Notes under the pieces: generated by a model
The model's input: only the letters and a program-made list of their open reading frames with translations
What the model was told of the DNA's origin: nothing
Database searches by the model: none
Assembly: GCA_964036665.1 (NCBI GenBank)
Contig: OZ038533.1
Span: 8,330,413 to 8,394,412 of the forward strand
Length of the DNA: 64,000 nucleotides
Direction: 5' to 3'
DNA from: Gordius sp. MW1
Lineage: Eukaryota; Nematomorpha; Gordioida; Gordea; Gordiidae
Shown here: piece by piece, positions 49,801-62,949 of the stretch
Layout of the letters: each line of letters starts with the position of its first letter
How positions within the stretch are numbered: the stretch's first letter is position 1
Translations under genes and position numbers: made by a program

Positions 49801-51900
49801 ATTGCGATTAGTTTGTTGTATCGCAACGTGAGTGCTTAATTTTTGAAACTGCTCTATGCGATCATGATTTCAAAGTAATAGTTTTTAGATTCTGATAAAT
49901 TTTTACTTGGGATCATAGAAACCACGTCTGAAAACGACAACTTTCATCGGATGAATACGGTTCAAAGAAAATAATGTGAAAAATTTTGAGGTAAAAATAT
50001 TTATTTTTTTCGATTCTATGTGAAAGAGCATAAAAAAATATATAAAAGTAAGCCAATTTGAGAATCCTATTATCCTCGATTGACTTCCGCAAAGAGGTTT
50101 TAAGCTGCGAGAACTATCATTTTGACAAAAGACAACGTTTTATTGTTGCGATTAGTTTGTTGTATCGCAACGTGAGTGCTTAATTTGTCAAAAATGCACT
50201 ATGCGATCATGTTTCAAAGTAGTAGTTTTCTGATTCTGATAAATTTTTACTTTTTATCATGGAAACCACGTCTGAAAACGACAACTTTCATCGGATGAAT
50301 ACGGTTCAAAGAAAAATATGTGAAAAATTTTGAGGTAAAAATATTTATTTTTTTCGATTCTATGTGAAAGAGCATGAAAAAAGATATAAAAGTAAGCCAA
50401 TTTGAGAATCCTATTATCCTCGATTGACTTCCGAAAAGAGGTTTTAAGCTGCGAGAACTATCATTTTGACAAAAGACAACGTTTCATTGTTGCGATTAGT
50501 TTGTTGTATCGCAACGTGAGTGCTTAATTTGTCAAAAATGCACTATGCGATCATGATTTCAAAGTAATAGTTTTCTGATTCTGATAAATTTTTACTTTTT
50601 ATCATGGAAACCACGTCTGAAAACGACAACTTTCATCGGATGAATACGGTTCAAAGAAAAATATGAGAAAAATTTTGAGGTAAAAATATTTATTTTTTTC
50701 GATTCTATGTGAAAGAGCATGAAAAAATATATAAAAGTAAGCCAATTTGAGAATCCTATTATCCTCGATTGACTTCCGAAAAGAGGTTTTAATCTGCGAG
50801 AACTATCATTTTGACAAAAGACAACGTTTTATTGTTGCGATTAGTTTGTTGTATCGCAACGTGAGTGCTTAATTTTTGAAACTGCTCTATGCGATCATGA
50901 TTTCAAAGTAATAGTTTTCTGATTCTGATAAATTTTTACTTTTTATCATGGAAACCACGTCTGAAAACGACAACTTTCATCGGATGAATACGGTTCAAAG
51001 AAAAATATGAGAAAAATTTTGAGGTAAAAATATTTATTTTTTTCGATTCTAAGTGAAAGAGCATGAAAAAATATATAAAAGTAAGCCAATTTGAGAATCC
51101 TATTATTCTCGATTTACTTCCGAAAAGAGGTTTTAAGCTGCGAGAACTATCATTTTGACATGAGACAACGTTTTAATGTTGCGATTAGTTTGTTGTATCG
51201 CAACGTGAGTGCTTAATTTTTGAAAATGGCTCTATGCGATCATGATTTCAAAGTAATAGTTTTCAGATTCTGATAAATTTTTACTTTTTATCATGGAAAC
51301 CACGTCTGAAAACGACAACTTTCATCGGATGAATACGGTTCAAAGAAAAATATGTGAAAAATTTTGAGGTTTATTTTTTTCGATTCTATGTGAAAGAGCA
51401 TGAAAAAATATATAAAAGTAAGCCAATTTGAGAATCCTATTATCCTCGATTGACTTCCGAAAAGAGGTTTTAAGCTGCGAGAACTATCATTTTGACAAAA
51501 GACAACGTTTTATTGTTGCGATTAGTTTGTTGTATCGCAACGTGAGTGCTTAATTTTTGAAAATGGCTCTATGCGATCATGATTTCAAAGTAATAGTTTT
51601 CAGATTCTAATAAATTTTTACTTGGGATCATAGAAACCACGTCTGAAAACGACAACTTTCATCGGATGAATTCGGTTCAAAGAAAAATATGTGAAAAATT
51701 TTGAGGTAAAAATATTTATTTTTTTCGATTCTAAGTGAAAGAGCATGAAAAAATATATAAAAGTAAGCCAATTTGAGAATCCTATTATTCTCGATTTACT
51801 TCCGAAAAGAGGTTTTAAGCTGCGAGAACTATCATTTTGACATGAGACAACGTTTTAATGTTGCGATTAGTTTGTTGTATCGCAACGTGAGTGCTTAATT
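46900..51900. repeat. Satellite array, mixed monomers with shortened T-tracts
   Basis: Subfamily A, B and C monomers are interleaved without a clear long HOR. Local single-monomer runs are seen, for example 48880-49720, with 'gatgaaacgg' (2-bp loss), 'atttatttcgatt' (T-tract loss) and 'tttcaaatagttttt' (loss of 'gta'). 'aagaaaataatgtg' units occur near 47230, 47578 and 49966. 'gacatgagacaacg', first seen in block II, reappears near 51159 and 51840. No gene is seen. Confidence 0.88.
47186..47529. repeat. Reference satellite monomer, subfamily C (344 bp)
   Basis: The variable block reads 'ttgaaactgctc' (more often 'ttgaaaactgctc'), 'tttttagattctg', 'cttgggatcatag', which defines subfamily C. 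C differs from B mainly at 'actgctc' against 'atggctc' and at 'ttagatt' against 'cagatt'. Subfamily C units are common from 31800 onward and after 47400. Confidence 0.85.
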
Positions 51901-54900
51901 TTTGAAAATGGCTCTATGCGATCATGATTTCAAAGTAATAGTTTTTAGATTCTGGTAAATTTTTACTTGGGATCATAGAAACCACGTCTGAAAACGACAA
52001 CTTTCATCGGATGAAACGGTTCAAAGAAAAATATGTGAAAAATTTTGAGGTAAAAATATTTATTTCGATTCTATGTGAAAGAGCATGAAAAAATATATAA
52101 AAGTAAGCCAATTTGAGAATCCTATTATCCTCGATTGACTTCCGAAAAGAGGTTTTAAGCTGCGAGAACTATCATTTTGACAAAAGACAACGTTTTATTA
52201 TTGCGATTAGTTTGTTGTATCGCAACGTGAGTGCTTAATTTTTGAAAACTGCTCTATGCGATCATGATTTCAAAGTAATAGTTTTTAGATTCTGATAAAT
52301 TTTTACTTGGGATCATAGAAACCACGTCTGAAAACGACAACTTTCATCGGATGAAACGGTTCAAAGAAAAATATGTGAAAAATTTTGAGGTAAAAATATT
52401 TATTTTTTTCGATTCTATGTGAAAGAGCGTAAAAAAATATATAAAAGTAAGCCAATTTGAGAATCCTATTATCCTCGATTGACTTCCGCAAAGAGGTTTT
52501 AAGCTGCGAGAACTATCATTTTGACAAAAGACAACGTTTCATTGTTGCGATTAGTTTGTTGTATCGCAACGTGAGTGCTTAATTTGTCAAAAATGCACTA
52601 TGCGATCATGATTTCAAAGTAATAGTTTTCTGATTCTGATAAATTTTTACTTTTTATCATGGAAACCACGTCTGAAAACGACAACTTTCATTGGATGAAT
52701 ACGGTTCAAAGAAAAATATGTGAAAAATTTTGAGGTAAAAATATTTATTTTTTTCGATTCTATGTGAAAGAGCATGAAAAAATATATAAAAGTAAGCCAA
52801 TTTGAGAATCCTATTATCCTCGATTGACTTCCGAAAAGAGGTTTTAAGCTGGGAGAACTATCATTTTGACAAAAGACAACGTTTTATTGTTGCGATTAGT
52901 TTGTTGTATCTCAACGTGAGTGCTTAATTTGTCAAAAATGCACTATGCGATCATGATTTCAAAGTAATAGTTTTCTGATTCTGATAAATTTTTACTTTTT
53001 ATCATGGAAACCACGTCTGAAAACGACAACTTTCATCGGATGAAACGGTTCAAAGAAAAATATGTGAAACATTTTGAGGTAAAAATATTTATTTCGATTC
53101 TATGTGAAAGAGCATGAAAAAAGATATAAAAGTAAGCCAATTTGAGAATCCTATTATCCTCGATTGACTTCCGAAAAGAGGTTTTAAGCTGCGAGAACTA
53201 TTATTTTGACAAAAGACAACGTTTCATTGTTGCGATTAGTTTGTTGTATCGCAACGTGAGTGCTTAATTTGTCAAAAATGCACTATGCGATCATGATTTC
53301 AAAGTAATAGTTTTCTGATTCTGATAAATTTTTACTTTTTATCATGGAAACCACGTCTGAAAACGACAACTTTCATCGGATGAATAAGGTTCAAAGAAAA
53401 ATATGAGAAAAATTTTGAGGTAAAAATATTTATTTTTTTCGATTCTATGTGAAAGAGCATGAAAAAATATATAAAAGTAAGCCAATTTGAGAATCCTATT
53501 ATCCTCGATTGACTTCCGAAAAGAGGTTTTAATCTGCGAGAACTATCATTTTGACAAAAGACAACGTTTTATTGTTGCGATTAGTTTGTTGTATCGCAAC
53601 GTGAGTGCTTAATTTTTGAAAATGGCTCTATGCGATCATGATTTCAAAGTAATAGTTTTCAGATTCTGATAAATTTTTACTTGGGATCATAGAAACCACG
53701 TCTGAAAACGACAACTTTCATCGGATGAATACGGTTCAAAGAAAATAATGTGAAAAATTTTGAGGTAAAAATATTTATTTTTTTCGATTCTATGTGAAAG
53801 AGCATGAAAAAATATATAAAAGTAAGCCAATTTGAGAATCCTATTATCCTCGATTGACTTCCGCAAAGAGGTTTTAAGCTGCGAGAACTATCATTTTGAC
53901 AAAAGACAACGTTTTATTGTTGAGATTAGTTTGTTGTATCGCAACGTGAGTGCTTAATTTGTCAAAAATGCACTATGCGATCATGATTTCAAAGTAATAG
54001 TTTTCTGATTCTGATAAATTTTTACTTTTTATCATGGAAACCACGTCTGAAAACGACAACTTTCATCGGATGAATACGGTTCAAAGAAAAATATGTGAAA
54101 AATTTTGAGGTAAAAACATTTATTTTTTTCGATTCTATGTGAAAGAGCATGAAAAAATATATAAAAGTAAGCCAATTTGAGAATCCTATTATCTTCGATT
54201 GACTTCCGAAAAGAGGTTTTAAGCTGCGAGAACTATCATTTTGACAAAAGACAACGTTTTATTGTTGCGATTAGTTTGTTCTATCGCAACGTGAGTGCTT
54301 AATTTTTGAAAACTGCTCTATGCGATCATGATTTCAAAGTAATAGTTTTTAGATTCTGGTAAATTTTTACTTGGGATCATAGAAACCACGTCTGAAAACG
54401 ACAACTTTCATCGGATGAAACGGTTCAAAAAAAATATGTGAAAAATTTTGAGGTAAAAATATTTATTTCGATTCTATGTGAAAGAGCATGAAAAAATATA
54501 TAAAAGTAAGCCAATTTGAGAATCCTATTATCCTCGATTGACTTCCGAAAAGAGGTTTTAAGCTGGGAGAACTATCATTTTGACAAAAGACAACGTTTTA
54601 TTGTTGCGATTAGTTTGTTGTATCTCAACGTGAGTGCTTAATTTGTCAAAAATGCACTATGCGATCATGATTTCAAAGTAATAGTTTTCTGATTCTGATA
54701 AATTTTTACTTTTTATCATGGAAACCACGTCTGAAAACGACAACTTTCATCGGATGAAACGGTTCAAAGAAAAATATGTGAAAAATTTTGAGGTAAAAAT
54801 ATTTATTTCGATTCTATGTGAAAGAGCATGAAAAAAGATATAAAAGTAAGCCAATTTGAGAATCCTATTATCCTCGATTGACTTCCGAAAAGAGGTTTTA

Positions 54901-56165
54901 AGCTGCGAGAACTATTATTTTGACAAAAGACAACGTTTCATTGTTGCGATTAGTTTGTTGTATCGCAACGTGAGTGCTTAATTTGTCAAAAATGCACTAT
55001 GCGATCATGATTTCAAAGTAATAGTTTTCTGATTCTGATAAATTTTTACTTTTTATCATGGAAACCACGTCTGAAAACGACAACTTTCATCGGATGAATA
55101 AGGTTCAAAGAAAAATATGAGAAAAATTTTGAGGTAAAAATATTTATTTTTTTCGATTCTATGTGAAAGAGCATGAAAAAATATATAAAAGTAAGCCAAT
55201 TTGAGAATCCTATTATCCTCGATTGACTTCCGAAAAGAGGTTTTAATCTGCGAGAACTATCATTTTGACAAAAGACAACGTTTTATTGTTGCGATTAGTT
55301 TGTTGTATCGCAACGTGAGTGCTTAATTTTTGAAAATGGCTCTATGCGATCATGATTTCAAAGTAATAGTTTTCAGATTCTGATAAATTTTTACTTGGGA
55401 TCATAGAAACCACGTCTGAAAACGACAACTTTCATCGGATGAATACGGTTCAAAGAAAATAATGTGAAAAATTTTGAGGTAAAAATATTTATTTTTTTCG
55501 ATTCTATGTGAAAGAGCATGAAAAAATATATAAAAGTAAGCCAATTTGAGAATCCTATTATCCTCAATTGACTTCCGCAAAGAGGTTTTAAGCTGCGAGA
55601 ACTATCATTTTGACAAAAGACAACGTTTTATTGTTGAGATTAGTTTGTTGTATCGCAACGTGAGTGCTTAATTTGTCAAAAATGCACTATGCGATCATGA
55701 TTTCAAAGTAATAGTTTTCTGATTCTGATAAATTTTTACTTTTTATCATGGAAACCACGTCTGAAAACGACAACTTTCATCGGATGAATACGGTTCAAAG
55801 AAAAATATGTGAAAAATTTTGAGGTAAAAACATTTATTTTTTTCGATTCTATGTGAAAGAGCATGAAAAAATATATAAAAGTAAGCCAATTTGAGAATCC
55901 TATTATCTTCGATTGACTTCCGAAAAGAGGTTTTAAGCTGCGAGAACTATCATTTTGACAAAAGACAACGTTTTATTGTTGCGATTAGTTTGTTCTATCG
56001 CAACGTGAGTGCTTAATTTTTGAAAACTGCTCTATGCGATCATGATTTCAAAGTAATAGTTTTTAGATTCTGGTAAATTTTTACTTGGGATCATAGAAAC
56101 CACGTCTGAAAACGACAACTTTCATCGGATGAAACGGTTCAAAAAAAATATGTGAAAAATTTTGA
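51900..56165. repeat. 1714-bp higher-order repeat (5-mer)
   Basis: Markers recur 1714 bp apart. These are 'gctgggagaac' (52849 and 54563), 'gtatctcaacg' (52906 and 54620), 'gaataaggttc' (53383 and 55097), 'gttgagattag' (53919 and 55633) and 'cggttcaaaaaaaatatg' (54421 and 56135; at 52707 the unit differs). The first part, 51940-52840, also recurs 4117 bp downstream (12 monomers), marked by 'gattctggtaaat' and 'cattggatgaatacgg' (52689 and 56806). Confidence 0.8.
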
Positions 56166-59100
56166 GGTAAAAATATTTATTTTGATTCTATGTGAAAGAG
56201 CATGAAAAAATATATAAAAGTAAGCCAATTTGAGAATCCTATTATCCTCGATTGACTTCCGAAAAGAGGTTTTAAGCTGCGAGAACTATCATTTTGACAA
56301 AAGACAACGTTTTATTATTGCGATTAGTTTGTTGTATCGCAACGTGAGTGCTTAATTTTAGAAAACTGCTCTATGCGATCATGATTTCAAAGTAATAGTT
56401 TTTAGATTCTGATAAATTTTTACTTGGGATCATAGAAACCACGTCTGAAAACGACAACTTTCATCGGATGAAACGGTTCAAAGAAAAATATGTGAAAAAT
56501 TTTGAGGTAAAAATATTTATTTTTTTCGATTCTATGTGAAAGAGCGTAAAAAAATATATAAAAGTAAGCCAATTTGAGAATCCTATTATCCTCGATTGAC
56601 TTCCGCAAAGAGGTTTTAAGCTGCGAGAACTATCATTTTGACAAAAGACAACGTTTCATTGTTGCGATTAGTTTGTTGTATCGCAACGTGAGTGCTTAAT
56701 TTGTCAAAAATGCACTATGCGATCATGATTTCAAAGTAATAGTTTTCTGATTCTGATAAATTTTTACTTTTTATCATGGAAACCACGTCTGAAAACGACA
56801 ACTTTCATTGGATGAATACGGTTCAAAGAAAAATATGTGAAAAATTTTGAGGTAAAAATATTTATTTTTTTCGATTCTATGTGAAAGAGCATGAAAAAAT
56901 ATATAAAAGTAAGCCAATTTGAGAATCCTATTATCCTCGATTGACTTCCGAAAAGAGGTTTTAAGCTGCGAGAACTATCATTTTGACAAAAGACAACGTT
57001 TCATTGTTGCGATTAGTTTGTTGTATCGCAACGTGAGTGCTTAATTTGTCAAAAATGCACTATGCGATCATGATTTCAAAGTAATAGTTTTCTGATTCTG
57101 ATAAATTTTTACTTTTTATCATGGAAACCACGTCTGAAAACGACAACTTTCATCGGATGAATACGGTTCAAAGAAAAATATGAGAAAAATTTTGAGGTAA
57201 AAATATTTATTTTTTTCGATTCTATGTGAAAGAGCATGAAAAAATATATAAAAGTAAGCCAATTTGAGAATCCTATTATCCTCGATTGACTTCCGAAAAG
57301 AGGTTTTAATCTGCGAGAACTATCATTTTGACAAAAGACAACGTTTTATTGTTGCGATTAGTTTGTTGTATAACGTGAGTGCTTAATTTTTGAAAATGGC
57401 TCTATGCGATCATGATTTCAAAGTAATAGTTTTCAGATTCTGATAAATTTTTACTTGGGATCATAGAAACCACGTCTGAAAACGACAACTTTCATCGGAT
57501 GAATACGGTTCAAAGAAAATAATGTGAAAAATTTTGAGGTAAAAATATTTATTTTTTTCGATTCTATGTGAAAGAGCATGACAAAATATATAAAAGTAAG
57601 CCAATTTGAGAATCCTATTATCCTCGATTGACTTCCGCAAAGAGGTTTTAAGCTGCGAGAACTATCATTTTGACAAAAGACAACGTTTTATTGTTGAGAT
57701 TAGTTTGTTGTATCGCAACGTGAGTGCTTAATTTGTCAAAAATGCACTATGCGATCATGATTTCAAAGTAATAGTTTTCTGATTCTGATAAATTTTTACT
57801 TTTTATCATGGAAACCACGTCTGAAAACGACAACTTTTATCGGATGAATACGGTTCAAAGAAAAATATGTGAAAAATTTTGAGGTAAAAACATTTATTTT
57901 TTTCGATTCTATGTGAAAGAGCATGAAAAAATATATAAAAGTAAGCCAATTTGAGAATCCTATTATCCTCGATTGACTTCCGAAAAGAAGTTTTAAGCTG
58001 CGAGAACTATCATTTTGACAAAAGACAACGTTTTATTGTTGCGATTAGTTTGTTCTATCGCAACGTGAGTGCTTAATTTTTGAAAACTGCTCTATGCGAT
58101 CATGATTTCAAAGTAATAGTTTTTAGATTCTGGTAAATTTTTACTTGGGATCATAGAAACCACGTCTGAAAACGACAACTTTCATCGGATGAAACGGTTC
58201 AAAGAAAAATATGTGAAAAATTTTGAGGTAAAAATATTTATTTCGATTCTATGTGAAAGAGCATGAAAAAATATATAAAAGTAAGCCAATTTGAGAATTA
58301 TATTATCCTCGATTGACTTCCGAAAAGAGGTTTTAAGCTGCGAGAACTATCATTTTGACAAAAGACTACGTTTTATTATTGCGATTAGTTTGTTGTATCG
58401 CAACGTGAGTGCTTAATTTTTGAAAACTGCTCTATGCGATCATGATTTCAAAGTAATAGTTTTTAGATTCTGATAAATTTTTACTTGGGATCATAGAAAC
58501 CACGTCTGAAAACGACAACTTTCATCGGATGAAACGGTTCAAAGAAAAATATGTGAAAAATTTTGAGGTAAAAATATTTATTTTTTTCGATTCTATGTGA
58601 AAGAGCGTAAAAAAATATATAAAAGTAAGCCAATTTGAGAATCCTATTATCCTCGATTGACTTCCGCAATGAGGTTTTAAGCTGGGAGAACTATTATTTT
58701 GACAAAAGACAACGTTTTATTGTTGCGATTAGTTTGTTGTATCGCAACGTGAGTGCTTAATTTGTCAAAAATGCACTATGCGATCATGATTTCAAAGTAA
58801 TAGTTTTCTGATTCTGATAAATTTTTACTTTTTATCATGGAAACCACGTCTGAAAACGACAACTTTCATCGGATGAAACGGTTCAAAGAAAAATATGTGA
58901 AAAATTTTGAGGTAAAAATATTTATTTCGATTCTATGTGAAAGAGCATGAAAAAATATATAAAAGTAAGCCAATTTGACAATCCTATTATCCTCGATTGA
59001 CTTCCGAAAAGAGGTTTTAAGCTGCGAGAACTATCATTTTGACAAAAGACAACGTTTTATTGTTGCGATTAGTTTGTTGTATCGCAACGTGAGTGCTTAA

Positions 59101-59869
59101 TTTGTCAAAAATGCACTATGCGATCATGATTTCAAAGTAATAGTTTTCTGATTCTGATAAATTTTTACTTTTTATCATGGAAACCACGTCTGAAAACGAC
59201 AACTTTCATCGGATGAAACGGTTCAAAGAAAAATATGTGAAAAATTTTGAGGTAAAAATATTTATTTCGATTCTATGTGAAAGTGCATGAAAAAATATAT
59301 AAAAGTAAGCCAATTTGAGAATCCTATTATCCTCGATTGACTTCCGAAAAGAGGTTTTAATCTGCGAGAACTATCATTTTGACAAAAGACAACGTTTTAT
59401 TGTTGCGATTAGTTTGTTGTATCGCAACGTGAGTGCTTAATTTTTGAAAATGGCTCTATGCGATCATGATTTCAAAGTAATAGTTTTCAGATTCTGATAA
59501 ATTTTTACTTGGGATCATAGAAACCACGTCTGAAAACGACAACTTTCATCGGATGAATACGGTTCAAAGAAAATAATGTGAAAAATTTTGAGGTAAAAAT
59601 ATTTATTTTTTTCGATTCTATGTGAAAGAGCATGAAAAAATATATAAAAGTAAGCCAATTTGAGAATCCTATTATCCTCGATTGACTTCCGCAAAGAGGT
59701 TTTAAGCTGCGAGAACTATCATTTTGACAAAAGACAACGTTTTATTGTTGAGATTAGTTTGTTGTATCGCAACGTGAGTGCTTAATTTGTCAAAAATGCA
59801 CTATGCGATCATGATTTCAAAGTAATAGTTTTCTGATTCTGATAAATTTTTACTTTTTATCATGGAAAC

Positions 59870-59885
59870 CACGTCTGGGTTCAAA
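59870..59885. other. 28-bp deletion junction in one HOR copy
   Basis: 'cacgtctgggttcaaag' joins 'cacgtctg' directly to 'ggttcaaag', losing 28 bases that include the 'catcggatgaatac' landmark. It is found once in the window, so it arose after the 6-mer copies formed. Confidence 0.8.
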
Positions 59886-60542
59886 GAAAAATATGTGAAA
59901 AATTTTGAGGTAAAAACATTTATTTTTTTCGATTCTATGTGAAAGAGCATGAAAAAAAATATAAAAGTAAGCCAATTTGAGAATCCTATTATCCTCGATT
60001 GACTTCCGAAAAGAGGTTTTAAGCTGCGAGAACTATCATTTTGACAAAAGACAACGTTTTATTGTTGCGATTAGTTTGTTCTATCGCAACGTGAGTGCTT
60101 AATTTTTGAAAACTGCTCTATGCGATCATGATTTCAAAGTAATAGTTTTTAGATTCTGGTAAATTTTTACTTGGGATCATAGAAACCACGTCTGAAAACG
60201 ACAACTTTCATCGGATGAAACGGTTCAAAGAAAAATATGTGAAAAATTTTGAGGTAAAAATATTTATTTCGATTCTATGTGAAAGAGCATGAAAAAATAT
60301 ATAAAAGTAAGCCAATTTGAGAATCCTATTATCCTCGATTGACTTCCGAAAAGAGGTTTTAAGCTGCGAGAACTATCATTTTGACAAAAGACAACGTTTT
60401 ATTATTGCGATTAGTTTGTTGTATCGCAACGTGAGTGCTTAATTTTTGAAAACTGCTCTATGCGATCATGATTTCAAAGTAATAGTTTTTAGATTCTGAT
60501 AAATTTTTACTTGGGATCATAGAAACCACGTCTGAAAACGAC

Positions 60543-60560
60543 AACTTTCATGTGAAAAAT
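60543..60560. other. 27-bp deletion junction in one HOR copy
   Basis: 'actttcatgtgaaaaat' joins 'actttcat' to 'gtgaaaaat', losing 27 bases. It lies two monomers from the 28-bp deletion in the same HOR copy. Together these explain why this copy measures about 2002 rather than 2057 bp. Confidence 0.8.
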
Positions 60561-62949
60561 TTTGAGGTAAAAATATTTATTTTTTTCGATTCTATGTGAA
60601 AGAGCGTAAAAAAATATATAAAAGTAAGCCAATTTGAGAATCCTATTATCCTCGATTGACTTCCGAAAAGAGGTTTTAAGCTGGGAGAACTATCATTTTG
60701 ACAAAAGACAACGTTTTATTGTTGCGATTAGTTTGTTGTATCTCAACGTGAGTGCTTAATTTGTCAAAAATGCACTATGCGATCATGATTTCAAAGTAAT
60801 AGTTTTCTGATTCTGATAAATTTTTACTTTTTATCATGGAAACCACGTCTGAAAACGACAACTTTCATCGGATGAAACGGTTCAAAGAAAAATATGTGAA
60901 AAATTTTGAGGTAAAAATATTTATTTCGATTCTATGTGAAAGAGCATGAAAAAAGATATAAAAGTAAGCCAATTTGAGAATCCTATTATCCTCGATTGAC
61001 TTCCGAAAAGAGGTTTTAAGCTGCGAGAACTATCATTTTGACAAAAGACAACGTTTCATTGTTGCGATTAGTTTGTTGTATCGCAACGTGAGTGCTTAAT
61101 TTGTCAAAAATGCACTATGCGATCATGATTTCAAAGTAATAGTTTTCTGATTCTGATAAATTTTTACTTTTTATCATGGAAACCACGTCTGAAAACGACA
61201 ACTTTCATCGGATGAATACGGTTCAAAGAAAAATATGAGAAAAATTTTGAGGTAAAAATATTTATTTTTTTCGATTCTATGTGAAAGAGCATGAAAAAAT
61301 ATATAAAAGTAAGCCAATTTGAGAATCCTATTATCCGATTGACTTCCGAAAAGAGGTTTTAATCTGCGAGAACTATCATTTTGACAAAAGACAACGTTTT
61401 ATTGTTGCGATTAGTTTGTTGTATCGCAACGTGAGTGCTTAATTTTTGAAAATGGCTCTATGCGATCATGATTTCAAAGTAATAGTTTTCAGATTCTGAT
61501 AAATTTTTACTTGGGATCATAGAAACCACGTCTGAAAACGACAACTTTCATCGGATGAATACGGTTCAAAGAAAATAATGTGAAAAATTTTGAGGTAAAA
61601 ATATTTATTTTTTTCGATTCTATGTGAAAGAGCATGAAAAAATATATAAAAGTAAGCCAATTTGAGAATCCTATTATCCTCGATTGACTTCCGCAAAGAG
61701 GTTTTAAGCTGCGAGAACTATCATTTTGACAAAAGACAACGTTTTATTGTTGAGATTAGTTTGTTGTATCGCAACGTGAGTGCTTAATTTGTCAAAAATG
61801 CACTATGCGATCATGATTTCAAAGTAATAGTTTTCTGATTCTGATAAATTTTTACTTTTTATCATGGAAACCACGTCTGAAAACGACAACTTTCATCGGA
61901 TGAATACGGTTCAAAGAAAAATATGTGAAAAATTTTGAGGTAAAAACATTTATTTTTTTCGATTCTATGTGAAAGAGCATGAAAAAATATATAAAAGTAA
62001 GCCAATTTGAGAATCCTATTATCCTCGATTGACTTCCGAAAAGAGGTTTTAAGCTGCGAGAACTATCATTTTGACAAAAGACAACGTTTTATTGTTGCGA
62101 TTAGTTTGTTCTATCGCAACGTGAGTGCTTAATTTTTGAAAACTGCTCTATGCGATCATGATTTCAAAGTAATAGTTTTTAGATTCTGGTAAATTTTTAC
62201 TTGGGATCATAGAAACCACGTCTGAAAACGACAACTTTCATCGGATGAAACGGTTCAAAAAAAATATGTGAAAAATTTTGAGGTAAAAATATTTATTTCG
62301 ATTCTATGTGAAAGAGCATGAAAAAATATATAAAAGTAAGCCAATTTGAGAATCCTATTATCCTCGATTGACTTCCGAAAAGAGGTTTTAAGCTGCGAGA
62401 ACTATCATTTTGACAAAAGACAACGTTTTATTATTGCGATTAGTTTGTTGTATCGCAACGTGAGTGCTTAATTTTAGAAAACTGCTCTATGCGATCATGA
62501 TTTCAAAGTAATAGTTTTTAGATTCTGATAAATTTTTACTTGGGATCATAGAAACCACGTCTGAAAACGACAACTTTCATCGGATGAAACGGTTCAAAGA
62601 AAAATATGTGAAAAATTTTGAGGTAAAAATATTTATTTTTTTCGATTCTATGTGAAAGAGCGTAAAAAAATATATAAAAGTAAGCCAATTTGAGAATCCT
62701 ATTATCCTCGATTGACTTCCGCAAAGAGGTTTTAAGCTGCGAGAACTATCATTTTGACAAAAGACAACGTTTCATTGTTGCGATTAGTTTGTTGTATCGC
62801 AACGTAAGTGCTTAATTTGTCAAAAATGCACTATGCGATCATGATTTCAAAGTAATAGTTTTCTGATTCTGATAAATTTTTACTTTTTATCATGGAAACC
62901 ACGTCTGAAAACGACAACTTTCATCGGATGAATACGGTTCAAAGAAAAA

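Noticed and set aside
210..62724. Recurring minus-strand reading frames of about 60-77 codons (for example 210-410, 11257-11490, 31170-31403, 62536-62724)
   Set aside because: They recur at the satellite period, start and stop at monomer variants, and are broken by indels not divisible by three in neighbouring monomers. The product is low-complexity and matches no family I know. They are by-products of the repeat.
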